DNA from: 2-02-FULL-66-14 sp037443705
GTDB lineage: Bacteria; Pseudomonadota; Gammaproteobacteria; Burkholderiales; SG8-39
DNA length: 64,000 nt
Assembly (NCBI GenBank): GCA_037443705.1
Contig: JBBINV010000008.1
Span: forward strand, 14,848-78,847
Direction: 5' to 3'
Shown: one piece after another, positions 23,801 to 32,362 of the stretch
Layout of the letters: each line of letters opens with the position of its first letter
How positions within the stretch are numbered: the stretch's first letter is position 1
Translations under genes and position numbers: made by a program
Notes under the pieces: model-generated
Told to the model about the DNA's origin: nothing
What the model saw: only the letters and a program-made list of their open reading frames with translations
Databases searched by the model: none

Positions 23801-25792
23801 TCACTCCGAGGCCGGTACCCGACCGAGGTCGGCACGCCAGGCCGCGGCGCTGCCGTCGGAGGGCGCGCGCCAGTCCCCGCGCGGCGACAGCGACCCGCCC
23901 GATCCCACCTTGGGGCCGTTGGGGAGCGTGCTGCGCTTGAACTGGCTGGTCTGAAAGAACCGCTCGAGAAACACGCCGAGCCACTTCCGGATCTCGGCGA
24001 GCGAGTACTTGTCCTTCCAGGCGCTCCAGGCGAGGAACGCGACCTTCGACGGCGCGTAGCCGAAGCGAAGCAGATAGTAGAGATGGAAGTCCTGCAGCTC
24101 GTAGGGGCCGATCACGTCCTCGGTGCGCTGATCGGGCTTCAACTCGGGCGAGATGTCGGTCGCGAGCACGCGCGCGAGCGCTCTTCCGACCTCGGGGCTG
24201 AACTCGCCCGAGTCCTTCACCCACCCGATGAGATACTGGATCAGGGTCTTCGGGACGCTCACGTTGACGTTGTAGTGCGACATATGGTCTCCAACGCCAT
24301 AGGTGCACCAGCCCAGCGCCAGCTCGGAGAGGTCGCCCGTGCCGATCACGAGCGCGCCGTGATGGTTGGCCAGGCGAAACAGGTGGCTCGTGCGCTCCCC
24401 GGCCTGGACGTTCTCGAACGCGATGTCGTAGACCTTGCGCCCGCGCGCGTAGGGGTGGCGCAGGTCCTTCAGCATCTGCAGGCACGAGGGCCGGATGTCG
24501 ATCTCCTCGGCGGTGACCCCCACGGTGCGCATCAGCTGCCAGGCGGTGGAGCGCGTTCGCGTGCTGGTAGCGAACCCCGGCATGGTGTAGGCAAGGATGT
24601 TGCGGCGGGGCAGTCCCGACTCGTCCATCGCGCGCGCGCATACGAGCAGCGCCTGCGTGGAATCGAGTCCGCCCGAAATTCCGATCACGAGCTTCTTCGT
24701 GCCGGTGGCGCGCATCCGCGTGGCGAGCCCCTGCACCTGGATGCGATAGACCTCCTCGCAGCGCGCGTCGCGCGTGGCGGGGTCTGAAGGCACGTACGGC
24801 AGGCGCGCGAGGGCGCGCCCGAGCGGCAGCCGCCCGCGCGGCAGCGGGAGCGAGAACTCCACCGTCCGGAACGCCGCGACCTCGCCGGCGTGGCGGCGTG
24901 CCGACTGCGCGAACGAGCCCTGGCGCATGCGGTCGGCGACGAGCCGGTCGAGGTCCACGTCCGCGCAGGTGAGCTGCGGCGCATCCGAGAAGCGCCGCGA
25001 CTCCGCGAGCAGCGTGCCGTTCTCGTAGATCATGGCATGGCCGTCCCAGGCGAGGTCGGTGGTCGATTCGCCCGCGCCGGCGGCGCTGTAGAGGTAAGCC
25101 GCGATGCAGCGCGCCGACTGGTTCGAGGCGAGCTCACGCCGGTACTGGGACTTGCCGACCACCACGTTCGAGGCCGAGAGGTTGGCGAGCACGGTGGCGC
25201 CGGCGAGCGCGGCGAACGAGGAGGGCGGCGCGGGCACCCACAGGTCCTCGCAGATCTCGGCGTGGAGCGACAGGCGCGGCTCCTCGGCATGGCGGAACAC
25301 GAGGTTCGCGCCGAACGGCGCCTTCTGGCCGGCGAGCGCGATCTCCGCGCGCGGGACGGCGTCGCCGCGGGCGAAATAGCGCTGCTCGTAGAACTCGCGG
25401 TAGTTGGGCAGATAGGTCTTTGGCGCGACACCGATGAGCCGCCCGCGGCAGATGAGCGCGGCGCAGTTGTAGAGCCGCCCCTCCACCGGCACCGGCAGCC
25501 CTACGAGCGCGGCGAGCGGGAGCTTGCGGCTGCGCTCGACGAGCCACGCGAGCGCGGCTTGCGTCGCATCGAGCAGCGCCTGCTGGTGAAAGAGATCGTC
25601 GCAGGTGTAGGCCGAGAGCCCGAGTTCCGGGAACACGCACACGAGCGCGCGCCGGCGCGCCGCCTCGCGCATCAGCTCGAGCGTCGCTCGGGCGTTGAAT
25701 CCGGGATCTCCGACGCGCACCGCGGGCGTCGCCACCGCGAGGCGCACGAAGCCGTGGCGGTAGAGGTTGAAGAACTCGTCGCGCGCCGTCAT
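23801..25792 (-). CDS. nadE: Glutamine-dependent NAD+ synthetase
   Basis: 663 residues, the two-domain long form. The N-terminal nitrilase-type glutaminase has the Glu-Lys-Cys triad in VFPELGLSAYTC, GVAPKTYLPNY and AEICEDLWVP. The C-terminal ATP pyrophosphatase domain has VIGISGGLDSTQALLV. It makes NAD+ from deamido-NAD, ATP and glutamine in the cytosol. It stands alone on the minus strand between the Bug gene and the TumE-like pair. ATG at 25792 fits. Confidence 0.95.
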   Translation of the reverse strand: MTARDEFFNLYRHGFVRLAVATPAVRVGDPGFNARATLELMREAARRRALVCVFPELGLSAYTCDDLFHQQALLDATQAALAWLVERSRKLPLAALVGLPVPVEGRLYNCAALICRGRLIGVAPKTYLPNYREFYEQRYFARGDAVPRAEIALAGQKAPFGANLVFRHAEEPRLSLHAEICEDLWVPAPPSSFAALAGATVLANLSASNVVVGKSQYRRELASNQSARCIAAYLYSAAGAGESTTDLAWDGHAMIYENGTLLAESRRFSDAPQLTCADVDLDRLVADRMRQGSFAQSARRHAGEVAAFRTVEFSLPLPRGRLPLGRALARLPYVPSDPATRDARCEEVYRIQVQGLATRMRATGTKKLVIGISGGLDSTQALLVCARAMDESGLPRRNILAYTMPGFATSTRTRSTAWQLMRTVGVTAEEIDIRPSCLQMLKDLRHPYARGRKVYDIAFENVQAGERTSHLFRLANHHGALVIGTGDLSELALGWCTYGVGDHMSHYNVNVSVPKTLIQYLIGWVKDSGEFSPEVGRALARVLATDISPELKPDQRTEDVIGPYELQDFHLYYLLRFGYAPSKVAFLAWSAWKDKYSLAEIRKWLGVFLERFFQTSQFKRSTLPNGPKVGSGGSLSPRGDWRAPSDGSAAAWRADLGRVPASE

Positions 25793-25836
25793 GGAGCGCC
25801 ATTTTACGCCACGCGGACTATGGTATCCTGAACCAT

Positions 25837-26076
25837 ATGTTCGAGGAGCGGGTGGTGCTCGAAGGCGGAAACGCGATGGAGTTGCGGTTCTCCTCGTCTT
25901 CGGACTATGCGCTTCGATGGCTTGGCCGTGCCGGGCCGGTCATCGAATACTTCAGCCGCGGCAGGGGCCATCGGCGCCGGGCCGGCGGCCGCGAGGAGGC
26001 CTACGAGTTCAGGTCGGTGGAGCAGCTCCGCTACGATTTCGAGCGCGATGCCGAGGACGCTCAACGTCAGGGTTAG
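25837..26076 (+). CDS. TumE-like (DUF6516) putative toxin, divergent
   Basis: 79 residues. DYALRWLGRAGPVIEYFSRG and GREEAYEFRSVEQLRYDFER follow the outline of TumE/DUF6516 proteins. The highly conserved YDNERGKGDHRH-like core is changed to YFSRGRGHRRRA, losing the acidic residues. It may be inactive or divergent. It overlaps the HTH gene by 29 bases, the normal arrangement for this TA pair. ATG 25837 has a TATGGTATCCTGA region upstream, a possible -10. Confidence 0.55.
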   Translation: MFEERVVLEGGNAMELRFSSSSDYALRWLGRAGPVIEYFSRGRGHRRRAGGREEAYEFRSVEQLRYDFERDAEDAQRQG

Positions 26077-26404
26077 CGCCGCGGCCGACGCGCTCGACCG
26101 CTTCGAGGCCGCCTGGCACCTCGCGCAGGGACGAAAGGCTCCGCCGCCGCTCGCCGTGCTCTCCTTCGAGAGCCTGCCTTCGCTGCTGAAGGTCCTCACG
26201 CCCGCCCGTTGGGCGTTGCTCCAGCACCTCGGGAAGGCCGGGCCCGCATCCGTCTATGGCCTCGCGAAAGCCCTGGGGCGCGACTACAAGAACGTGCACA
26301 CCGACGTCGCGCGGCTGGCGCAGCTCGGCCTCGTGGAAAAGACCGCGGACGGCCGGGTAGGCGTGCCCTGGGACGCGGTGCGCGCCGAGCTGCGGCTCGG
26401 CTAG
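26048..26404 (+). CDS. HTH antitoxin of the HVO_A0114/MarR-like type
   Basis: 118 residues. A winged helix occupies residues 45-105: LTPARWALLQHLGKAGPAS, then VYGLAKALGRDYKNVHTDVA and a wing with VEKTADGRVGVP. Such proteins are the usual partners of DUF6516/TumE toxins and repress their own operon. It overlaps the toxin gene upstream and ends 4 bases into the convergent methyltransferase gene. Confidence 0.75.
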   Translation: MPRTLNVRVSAAADALDRFEAAWHLAQGRKAPPPLAVLSFESLPSLLKVLTPARWALLQHLGKAGPASVYGLAKALGRDYKNVHTDVARLAQLGLVEKTADGRVGVPWDAVRAELRLG

Positions 26405-27045
26405 TCCGGCGCGAACACCAGGAAGTACTGGTGCGGCAGGAACCCGTGCTCCTCGGCCAGGCGGTAGCCGGCGCGCGCCATCTCGGACTTCACCGTTTCC
26501 GGGGCGATGCGCGCGCGGCGCGGCGGCCCGGTGGGCGAATCGAGCGTGAAGTCGACGATCGCGACGCGCCCGCCCGGGCGAAGCTGCTTCCTGAGGGCTT
26601 CGAAGTAGGCGGGGCGGCGCGCGATGTGATGGTAGGTGTCGACGAGCAGGACGACGTCGACCGGGTCCGGAAGATTGGGGCTCTCGGGGGCGGCCTGCAC
26701 GGAGCGCAGGTTCGGCAATCCTTCCCTTGCGGCGCGTTCGTTCAGGAACTTCACCATGCCGGGCTCGAGGTCGGCCCCGTAGACCCGGCCCTTGGGCACC
26801 GCGCGCGCCAGGCGCACCGCGAAGTATCCGGTGCCCGAGCCGATATCGGCGACCGCCGCTTCGGGCCCGAGCCTGAGCGTGCGGATCACCTCGTCGGGCT
26901 TCTGCCAGCCATCGCGCGCCGGGTCGTCGAAAACCTGCGACCAGCGCTCGGCGTTCTGGAAACGCTGGTGGTGGGGCTGATCGCCTTGTTGCGCCTGCCC
27001 CGCGACGGCGAAAAGCACCCCGAGCAGAAGACCGGTGACCCTCAC
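26401..27045 (-). CDS. Exported class I SAM-dependent methyltransferase
   Basis: 214 residues, GTG start at 27045. A signal-like hydrophobic front (TGLLLGVLFAVAGQAQ) precedes a methyltransferase domain: VADIGSGTGYFAVRLA (SAM motif I), VYGADLEPGMVKFL, DVVLLVDTYHHI, and RPGGRVAIVDF. A methyltransferase with a signal peptide is odd because SAM is cytosolic, yet such proteins recur in proteobacteria. The substrate is unknown. Its start overlaps the stop of corA (GTGA). Confidence 0.78.
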   Translation of the reverse strand: MRVTGLLLGVLFAVAGQAQQGDQPHHQRFQNAERWSQVFDDPARDGWQKPDEVIRTLRLGPEAAVADIGSGTGYFAVRLARAVPKGRVYGADLEPGMVKFLNERAAREGLPNLRSVQAAPESPNLPDPVDVVLLVDTYHHIARRPAYFEALRKQLRPGGRVAIVDFTLDSPTGPPRRARIAPETVKSEMARAGYRLAEEHGFLPHQYFLVFAPD

Positions 27046-28007
27046 AACCACCCCGCCTTCCGGAAGCGGTAGAACAGGTATGCGTCGATTGCGGCCATCA
27101 GGCCTATCGCGAACGGGTAGCCGAGCGTCCATTTGAGCTCCGGAATGTTCTCGAAGTTCATGCCGTACACGCCTGCCACCATGGTCGGCACGGCGACGAG
27201 GGCGGCATAGGCGGCGAGGCGCTTGGTGACTTCGGTCTCGCCGATCGTGATCATGGCGAGATTGACCTGGATCGCGGTCGTCACCGTGTCGCGCTGCGAG
27301 TCGATCGACTGGTTGAGCCGCACCAGGTGGTCGTAGACGTCGCGGAAATACTCGCCCAGGCCCGTGCAGACGGGCGGCACGCGCCCGCCGGTGAGCTTCG
27401 AAACCGCCTCGAGGAGCGGCCCGGTCGCGTGCTTGAGCGTCATCAGCTTGTGTTTGACGTAGTACATCGCCTCGATGTTGGCGCGCGGCGATTTTCCCTC
27501 GAAGATCCGCTCCTCGAGCGCCTCGAGCTCGAGCTCCACCGCGTCGAGCACCGGGAAATAGCGGTCGACCACCGCGTCCATCAGCGCGTAGAGCACGAAC
27601 CCCGAGCCGTGCCGAAGCAGCTCGGGCTCGCGCTCGCAGCGCGCGCGCACGTCCCTGAAGCCGCGCTCGGTGCGCGTGCGTACCGACATCACGTAGTTGG
27701 GGCCGACGAAGACCGCGATCTCGCCGATGTGCGGCTCGTCCGCTCCCGGCTCCACGGTGTGCAGCACCACGAAGAGCCCGTCGCCGTACTCCTCGATCTT
27801 GGGGCGCTGGTGGCCGTGGCGCGCGTCCTCCACCGCGAGCGGGTGCAGGTCGAACTCGGCCTGCATCTCGGCGAGCTCGGCCTCCGTGGGGTTCGCGAGC
27901 GCCACCCAGACGAAGCAGTCGGGCCGCCCGACGTAGCTCTTGATCTCGCGCCGGTCGATGTCGGCGAGCTTGCGGCCTTCCTGGTAGGCCACGCAGTTTA
28001 CGAGCAT
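27042..28007 (-). CDS. corA: Mg2+/Co2+ transporter CorA
   Basis: 321 residues. The long N-terminal cytosolic domain contains CFVWVALANPTEAELAEMQ. Two C-terminal membrane helices flank the signature YGMNFENIPEL. It forms a pentameric channel for Mg2+ in the inner membrane. ATG 28007 (MLVNCVAYQEG) matches the family start better than ATG 28025. It is divergent from the aminotransferase with a gap under 50 bases. Confidence 0.93.
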   Translation of the reverse strand: MLVNCVAYQEGRKLADIDRREIKSYVGRPDCFVWVALANPTEAELAEMQAEFDLHPLAVEDARHGHQRPKIEEYGDGLFVVLHTVEPGADEPHIGEIAVFVGPNYVMSVRTRTERGFRDVRARCEREPELLRHGSGFVLYALMDAVVDRYFPVLDAVELELEALEERIFEGKSPRANIEAMYYVKHKLMTLKHATGPLLEAVSKLTGGRVPPVCTGLGEYFRDVYDHLVRLNQSIDSQRDTVTTAIQVNLAMITIGETEVTKRLAAYAALVAVPTMVAGVYGMNFENIPELKWTLGYPFAIGLMAAIDAYLFYRFRKAGWL

Positions 28008-28054
28008 GGGGTCGAATGCTAGCACTGTAAAATGCGCTCTTTCCGGAGAACGCC

Positions 28055-29269
28055 ATGCCCGAAATCAGCCAGCGCGCATCCAGCCTCGGTACCGAGAACG
28101 CCTTCGTCGTGCTCGCCGAGGTGAACGCGCTCGCGGCGCGGGGCCGCGACATCGTCAGCTTCTGCATCGGCCAGCCCGATTTCGCCGCGCCGGAGAACGT
28201 CCAGGACGCCGCGATCCGGGCGATCCGCGAGGGCCGGCACGGCTACACGGCATCGGCCGGGATCGACCCTCTGCGCGCGGCCGCCGCGAAATACCTGGCC
28301 GGGATGCGCGGGGGCCTTCCGATCCGCCCCGAGGACGTGGTGGTGGGCGCGGGCGCCAAGCCCTTCATCGCCTACGCGATCCTCTCGACGACCGATTACG
28401 GCGCCGGAGACGAGGTGATCTACCCCAACCCGGGATTCCCGATCTACGAGTCGCAGATCCGCGCCTGCGGCGCGGTGCCGGTGCCGGTCCACCTGAAGGA
28501 AGACCGGGACTTCGCGTTCGACCCGGCGGAACTGGAGCGGCTGATCACGCCGAAGACGCGGCTCCTGATCCTCAATTACCCGCACAACCCGACCGGGGGA
28601 CTGCTCTCGAGGCGCGATCTCGAGGCCATAGCCTCCATTCTGGAGAGGCACCCGCGGATCTGGATCTATGCCGACGAGATCTATTCGAGGCTCTGCTATG
28701 GCGGCGAGTTCTTCTCGATCGCGCAGGTTCCCGGGATGTACGAGCGCACGATCGTCTCGGACGGCGCCTCCAAGACCTGGGCGATGACCGGCTGGCGCAT
28801 CGGGTTCGCCGCCAACCCCGTGCTCGCGCCCGTGTTCACGCGCTGGATCACCAATACCGACTCGTGCGCCTCGCAGATCTCGCAGTGGGCCGCGCTCGAG
28901 GCGGTGACGGGACCGCAGGAGGCCGCGGCCGCGATGAAGGAGAGTTTTCTGCAGAGAAGGAATCTGATCGTCGGCCTCCTGAACGGCGTCCCCGGGGTCA
29001 GCTGCCGCACCCCGGGCGGCGCGTTCTACGCCTGGCCGAACGTGACCGAGGCCTGCCGCCGGATCGGCGCGGCCGACTCCGAGGAGTTCAGGAAGCGCCT
29101 GCTGAACGAGGCGGGCGTCGCGGTGCTCGCCGACATCCATTTCGGCGCGCGCGTGCCGGGCGAGGGCCAGCACGTGCGCTTTTCCTACGCCACCTCGACC
29201 CGGGCGATCGAGCAGGGCGTGGCGCGCATGGCCGATTTCATCCGCAAGAACACGCGCAAGGCGGCATGA
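28055..29269 (+). CDS. PLP-dependent aminotransferase, class I
   Basis: 404 residues. FCIGQPDFAAPENVQDAAI at the front, LILNYPHNPTGGLLSRRDLE in the middle, DEIYSRLCYGG, and SDGASKTWAMTGWRIG with the PLP lysine. This is an aspartate- or alanine-type aminotransferase (I-gamma group); the amino donor is not readable. SD CGGAGAA precedes ATG 28055, and TAAAAT at 28028 is a likely -10. Confidence 0.9.
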   Translation: MPEISQRASSLGTENAFVVLAEVNALAARGRDIVSFCIGQPDFAAPENVQDAAIRAIREGRHGYTASAGIDPLRAAAAKYLAGMRGGLPIRPEDVVVGAGAKPFIAYAILSTTDYGAGDEVIYPNPGFPIYESQIRACGAVPVPVHLKEDRDFAFDPAELERLITPKTRLLILNYPHNPTGGLLSRRDLEAIASILERHPRIWIYADEIYSRLCYGGEFFSIAQVPGMYERTIVSDGASKTWAMTGWRIGFAANPVLAPVFTRWITNTDSCASQISQWAALEAVTGPQEAAAAMKESFLQRRNLIVGLLNGVPGVSCRTPGGAFYAWPNVTEACRRIGAADSEEFRKRLLNEAGVAVLADIHFGARVPGEGQHVRFSYATSTRAIEQGVARMADFIRKNTRKAA

Positions 29270-29273
29270 CCTC

Positions 29274-29726
29274 ATGAGCCGCTGGCGACCGAGCGTCACC
29301 GTCGCCGCGGTGATCGAGCGCGACGGGCGTTTCCTTCTCGTGGAGGAGGAGGCCAACGGGCGGCTCGTGCTCAATCAGCCCGCGGGGCATCTGGACCCGG
29401 GGGAATCGCTCGTACAGGCGGTGGCGCGCGAGGTGCTGGAGGAAACGGCGCACGTGTTCCGTCCCGCGGGGCTCGTCGGCGTGTACCGCTGGATCTACGA
29501 CAGGGAAGACGTGACGTTTCTCCGGTTCTGCTTCACCGGCGAAGCGTCGGGATTCGACCCCGCCAGGAAGCTCGACAGGGAAATCCGCGCGCTTCACTGG
29601 CTGCATCCCGGGGAATTGAAGGCGAGACAGGCGCAGCACCGTTCGCCGCTGGTGATGCGCTGCGTAGAGGACTACCTTGCCGGGCGGCGCTATCCGCTCG
29701 AGCTGCTCTCCGCGGACTTCGCATGA
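29274..29726 (+). CDS. nudJ: NUDIX hydrolase (NudJ-like)
   Basis: 150 residues. The NUDIX box GHLDPGESLVQAVAREVLEE (residues 39-58) is intact. RWRPSVTVAAVIERDGRFLL is typical of NudJ, a pyrophosphatase for thiamine pyrophosphate precursors and nucleotides. It overlaps mnmA by 4 bases, the usual neighbour of nudJ in proteobacteria, which supports the name. Confidence 0.82.
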   Translation: MSRWRPSVTVAAVIERDGRFLLVEEEANGRLVLNQPAGHLDPGESLVQAVAREVLEETAHVFRPAGLVGVYRWIYDREDVTFLRFCFTGEASGFDPARKLDREIRALHWLHPGELKARQAQHRSPLVMRCVEDYLAGRRYPLELLSADFA

Positions 29727-30778
29727 GAGTCGTAGTCGGCATGTCGGGAGGGGTCGACTCCTCGGTCGCGGCGCTCCTGTTGAAGCGCGCGGGCCACGAC
29801 GTCGTGGGCCTGTTCATGAAGAACTGGGAGGACGACGACAGCGCGGAGCACTGCTCGACGCGCCAGGACCTGATCGACGCCGCCGCGGCGGCGGACGTGA
29901 TCGGAATTCCGCTCGAAGCGGTGAACTTCTCGGCCGAGTACAAGGACCGCGTGTTCGCCGAGTTCCTGCGCGAGTACCGCGCCGGGCGCACGCCCAACCC
30001 GGACGTGCTGTGCAACGCCGAGATCAAGTTCAGGGCGTTCCTCGACCACGCCATGGCGCTGGGCGCGGGCAGCATCGCCACGGGGCACTACGCGCGCGTC
30101 GTGGAGAAGAACGGCCTCTACGAGCTGAGGCGCGGCGCCGACGCGCGGAAGGACCAGAGCTATTTCCTGCACCGGCTCGACCAGGCACAGCTCGCGCGCG
30201 TGGTGTTTCCGGTCGGGCACCTGGAAAAGACCGAGGTCCGCCGCATCGCGCTCGAGGCGCACCTGCCGAATCACGCCAAGAAGGACTCGACCGGCATCTG
30301 CTTCATCGGCGAGCGCCCGTTCCGCGAGTTCCTGAATCGCTACCTGCCTCGCGAGCCCGGGCCGATCCGCACCCCCGAGGGGCGCACGATCGGCGAGCAC
30401 ATCGGGCTCGCGTTCTACACCATCGGGCAGAGGAAGGGCATCGGCATCGGCGGCGCGGGCGAGCCCTGGTACGTCGCGGGCAAGGACCGCGACGCGAACG
30501 CGCTCATCGTGGTGCAGGGACACGACCACCCGCTGATGTTCAGGCGCGAGCTTTCCGCCGACGAGGCGAGCTGGATTTCGGGCGCGTCGCCCGCAGAGGG
30601 CTCGATCCACGGTGCCAAGACGCGCTACCGGCAGGCCGACGCGGTGTGTCGCGTGACGCGCTGCGAGGACGGGCGCCTCGCGCTCGAGTTCGACCGCCCG
30701 CAGTGGGCCGTCACCCCGGGCCAGTCGGTCGTGCTCTACGACGGCGACGCTTGCCTCGGCGGCGCGATCATCGCCTGA
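29723..30778 (+). CDS. mnmA: tRNA-specific 2-thiouridylase MnmA
   Basis: 351 residues. GMSGGVDSSVAALLL is the PP-loop. NPDVLCNAEIKF holds the first catalytic Cys and STGICFIGERPF the second. It adds sulfur to U34 of tRNA-Glu, -Gln and -Lys using relayed sulfur. Start ATG 29723 overlaps nudJ. The C-terminal beta-barrel domain is complete. Confidence 0.96.
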   Translation: MRVVVGMSGGVDSSVAALLLKRAGHDVVGLFMKNWEDDDSAEHCSTRQDLIDAAAAADVIGIPLEAVNFSAEYKDRVFAEFLREYRAGRTPNPDVLCNAEIKFRAFLDHAMALGAGSIATGHYARVVEKNGLYELRRGADARKDQSYFLHRLDQAQLARVVFPVGHLEKTEVRRIALEAHLPNHAKKDSTGICFIGERPFREFLNRYLPREPGPIRTPEGRTIGEHIGLAFYTIGQRKGIGIGGAGEPWYVAGKDRDANALIVVQGHDHPLMFRRELSADEASWISGASPAEGSIHGAKTRYRQADAVCRVTRCEDGRLALEFDRPQWAVTPGQSVVLYDGDACLGGAIIA

Positions 30779-30861
30779 ACGCCTGCGCGGCGCGGTCCGG
30801 TCGCGGTTGTCCCCGGGGACGAGGCGCGCGTACGGGCTGGCGAGGCAGGCGGGAGGTATCA

Positions 30862-30908
30862 GGGCATAAGTGCGCCGGCGGGCGCGCATTATGCCCGCGG
30901 CGTATAAT
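30862..30908 (+). promoter_or_regulatory. Imperfect hairpin and TATAAT box before purB
   Basis: GGGCATAA (30862-30869) pairs with TTATGCCC (30889-30896), and after a one-base bulge TGCGC pairs with GCGCA, giving a 13-bp stem. A perfect TATAAT follows at 30903-30908, with no clear -35. It may be a terminator for mnmA, an operator for purB, or both. The rest of the 158-base gap shows nothing else. Confidence 0.5.
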
Positions 30909-30936
30909 CGGCTGTCAAAAGAACCGCGCCCCATCC

Positions 30937-32301
30937 ATGCCTTCGCCGCTCGCCGCGCTGTCGCCGCTCGACGGCCGGTACGCCGGGTCCGCCGATCCCC
31001 TGAGGCCCTACTTCAGCGAGCACGCGCTCATCCGCTACCGGGTGCGCGTGGAGCTCGCTTGGCTCGCGGCGCTTGCCGCCGAGCCCGCGATCGCCGAGCT
31101 CCCGCCCTTCTCGAAGGCGACGCGCGCCGCGCTCGAGCGCCTGGTCTCCGGCTTCGGCGAGAAGGACGGCGGGCGCATCAAGGCGATCGAGGCGCGCACC
31201 AACCACGACGTCAAGGCGATCGAGTACTGGCTGAAGGAGCAGCTCGGAAGGAACCGCGAGGTCCGGGCTTCGCTCGAGTTCATCCATTTCGCCTGCACCT
31301 CGGAGGACATCAACAATCTCGCCTGGGCGCTGATGCTCGCGCAATCGCGCGAGCGGGTGATGCTGCCGGCGCTCGACGCGCTCGCCGGTTCGCTGCGCAC
31401 GATGGCGCGGCGCTACGCCGCCGTTCCGATGCTCGCGCGCACGCACGGCCAGCCCGCCTCGCCCACCACGCTCGGCAAGGAGCTCGCCAACGTCGTGCAC
31501 CGGCTGCAGCGCGCGCGCACGCGCATCGCCGGCGTGCCGATCCTCGGCAAGATGAACGGCGCGGTCGGGAACTACCACGCGCACACGATCGCCTACCCGC
31601 GTTTCGACTGGGAGGGTTTCTGCCGGCGCTTCGTGGAGGGGCTCGAGCTCGATTTCAACCCTTACACCACGCAGATCGAGCCGCACGACACCTGCGCCGA
31701 GCTGTTCGACGCCTATGCGCGCGCGAATTCCATCGTACTCGACCTCGACCGCGATCTGTGGGGCTACGTATCGCTCGGCTACTTCCGCCAGAAGCCGAAG
31801 AAGGGCGAGGTCGGATCCTCGACCATGCCGCACAAGGTGAACCCGATCGACTTCGAGAACTCGGAAGGAAACCTCGGCGTGGCGAACGCGCTGCTGCGGC
31901 ATCTCGCGGAGAAGCTCCCGGTGTCGCGCTGGCAGCGCGATCTCTCGGACTCCACCGCGCTGCGCAACGCGGGCGCGGCGCTCGGGCACACGCTGCTCGC
32001 GTGGCGCGCCTGCCTGCGCGGCCTGGGCAAGCTCGAGGCCAATCCGGCGCGCATGGCGGAAGACCTCGACGCGAACTGGGAAGTGCTGGCGGAAGCCGTG
32101 CAGCAGGTGATGCGGCGCCACGGTGTTCCCGGCGCCTACGAGAAGCTGAAGGCCCTCACCCGCGGCCGCCGTCTTGACCGGAAGACCCTCGCGGCCTTCG
32201 TTCGAAAGCTGCCAATACCGGCAGATGCGCGAAATCGCCTGCTGCGACTGACTCCCGCGAGGTACACCGGCCTGGCGGAAAAGCTGGCCAGGCGAATCTA
32301 G
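30937..32301 (+). CDS. purB: Adenylosuccinate lyase
   Basis: 454 residues, the long PurB type. ALSPLDGRYAGSADPLRPYF at the front, ARTHGQPASPTTLGKELAN (catalytic His), and the fumarase-family signature GSSTMPHKVNPIDFENSEGN. It works twice in purine synthesis, cleaving SAICAR and adenylosuccinate. ATG 30937 is the only good start. A TATAAT box lies 29 bases upstream. Confidence 0.97.
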   Translation: MPSPLAALSPLDGRYAGSADPLRPYFSEHALIRYRVRVELAWLAALAAEPAIAELPPFSKATRAALERLVSGFGEKDGGRIKAIEARTNHDVKAIEYWLKEQLGRNREVRASLEFIHFACTSEDINNLAWALMLAQSRERVMLPALDALAGSLRTMARRYAAVPMLARTHGQPASPTTLGKELANVVHRLQRARTRIAGVPILGKMNGAVGNYHAHTIAYPRFDWEGFCRRFVEGLELDFNPYTTQIEPHDTCAELFDAYARANSIVLDLDRDLWGYVSLGYFRQKPKKGEVGSSTMPHKVNPIDFENSEGNLGVANALLRHLAEKLPVSRWQRDLSDSTALRNAGAALGHTLLAWRACLRGLGKLEANPARMAEDLDANWEVLAEAVQQVMRRHGVPGAYEKLKALTRGRRLDRKTLAAFVRKLPIPADARNRLLRLTPARYTGLAEKLARRI

Positions 32302-32362
32302 AAGAAGAAACGCCCTGTTCTACGCCGCGACAATCTTCCTGTCGTCGCTCCTGCTGTTCCTG

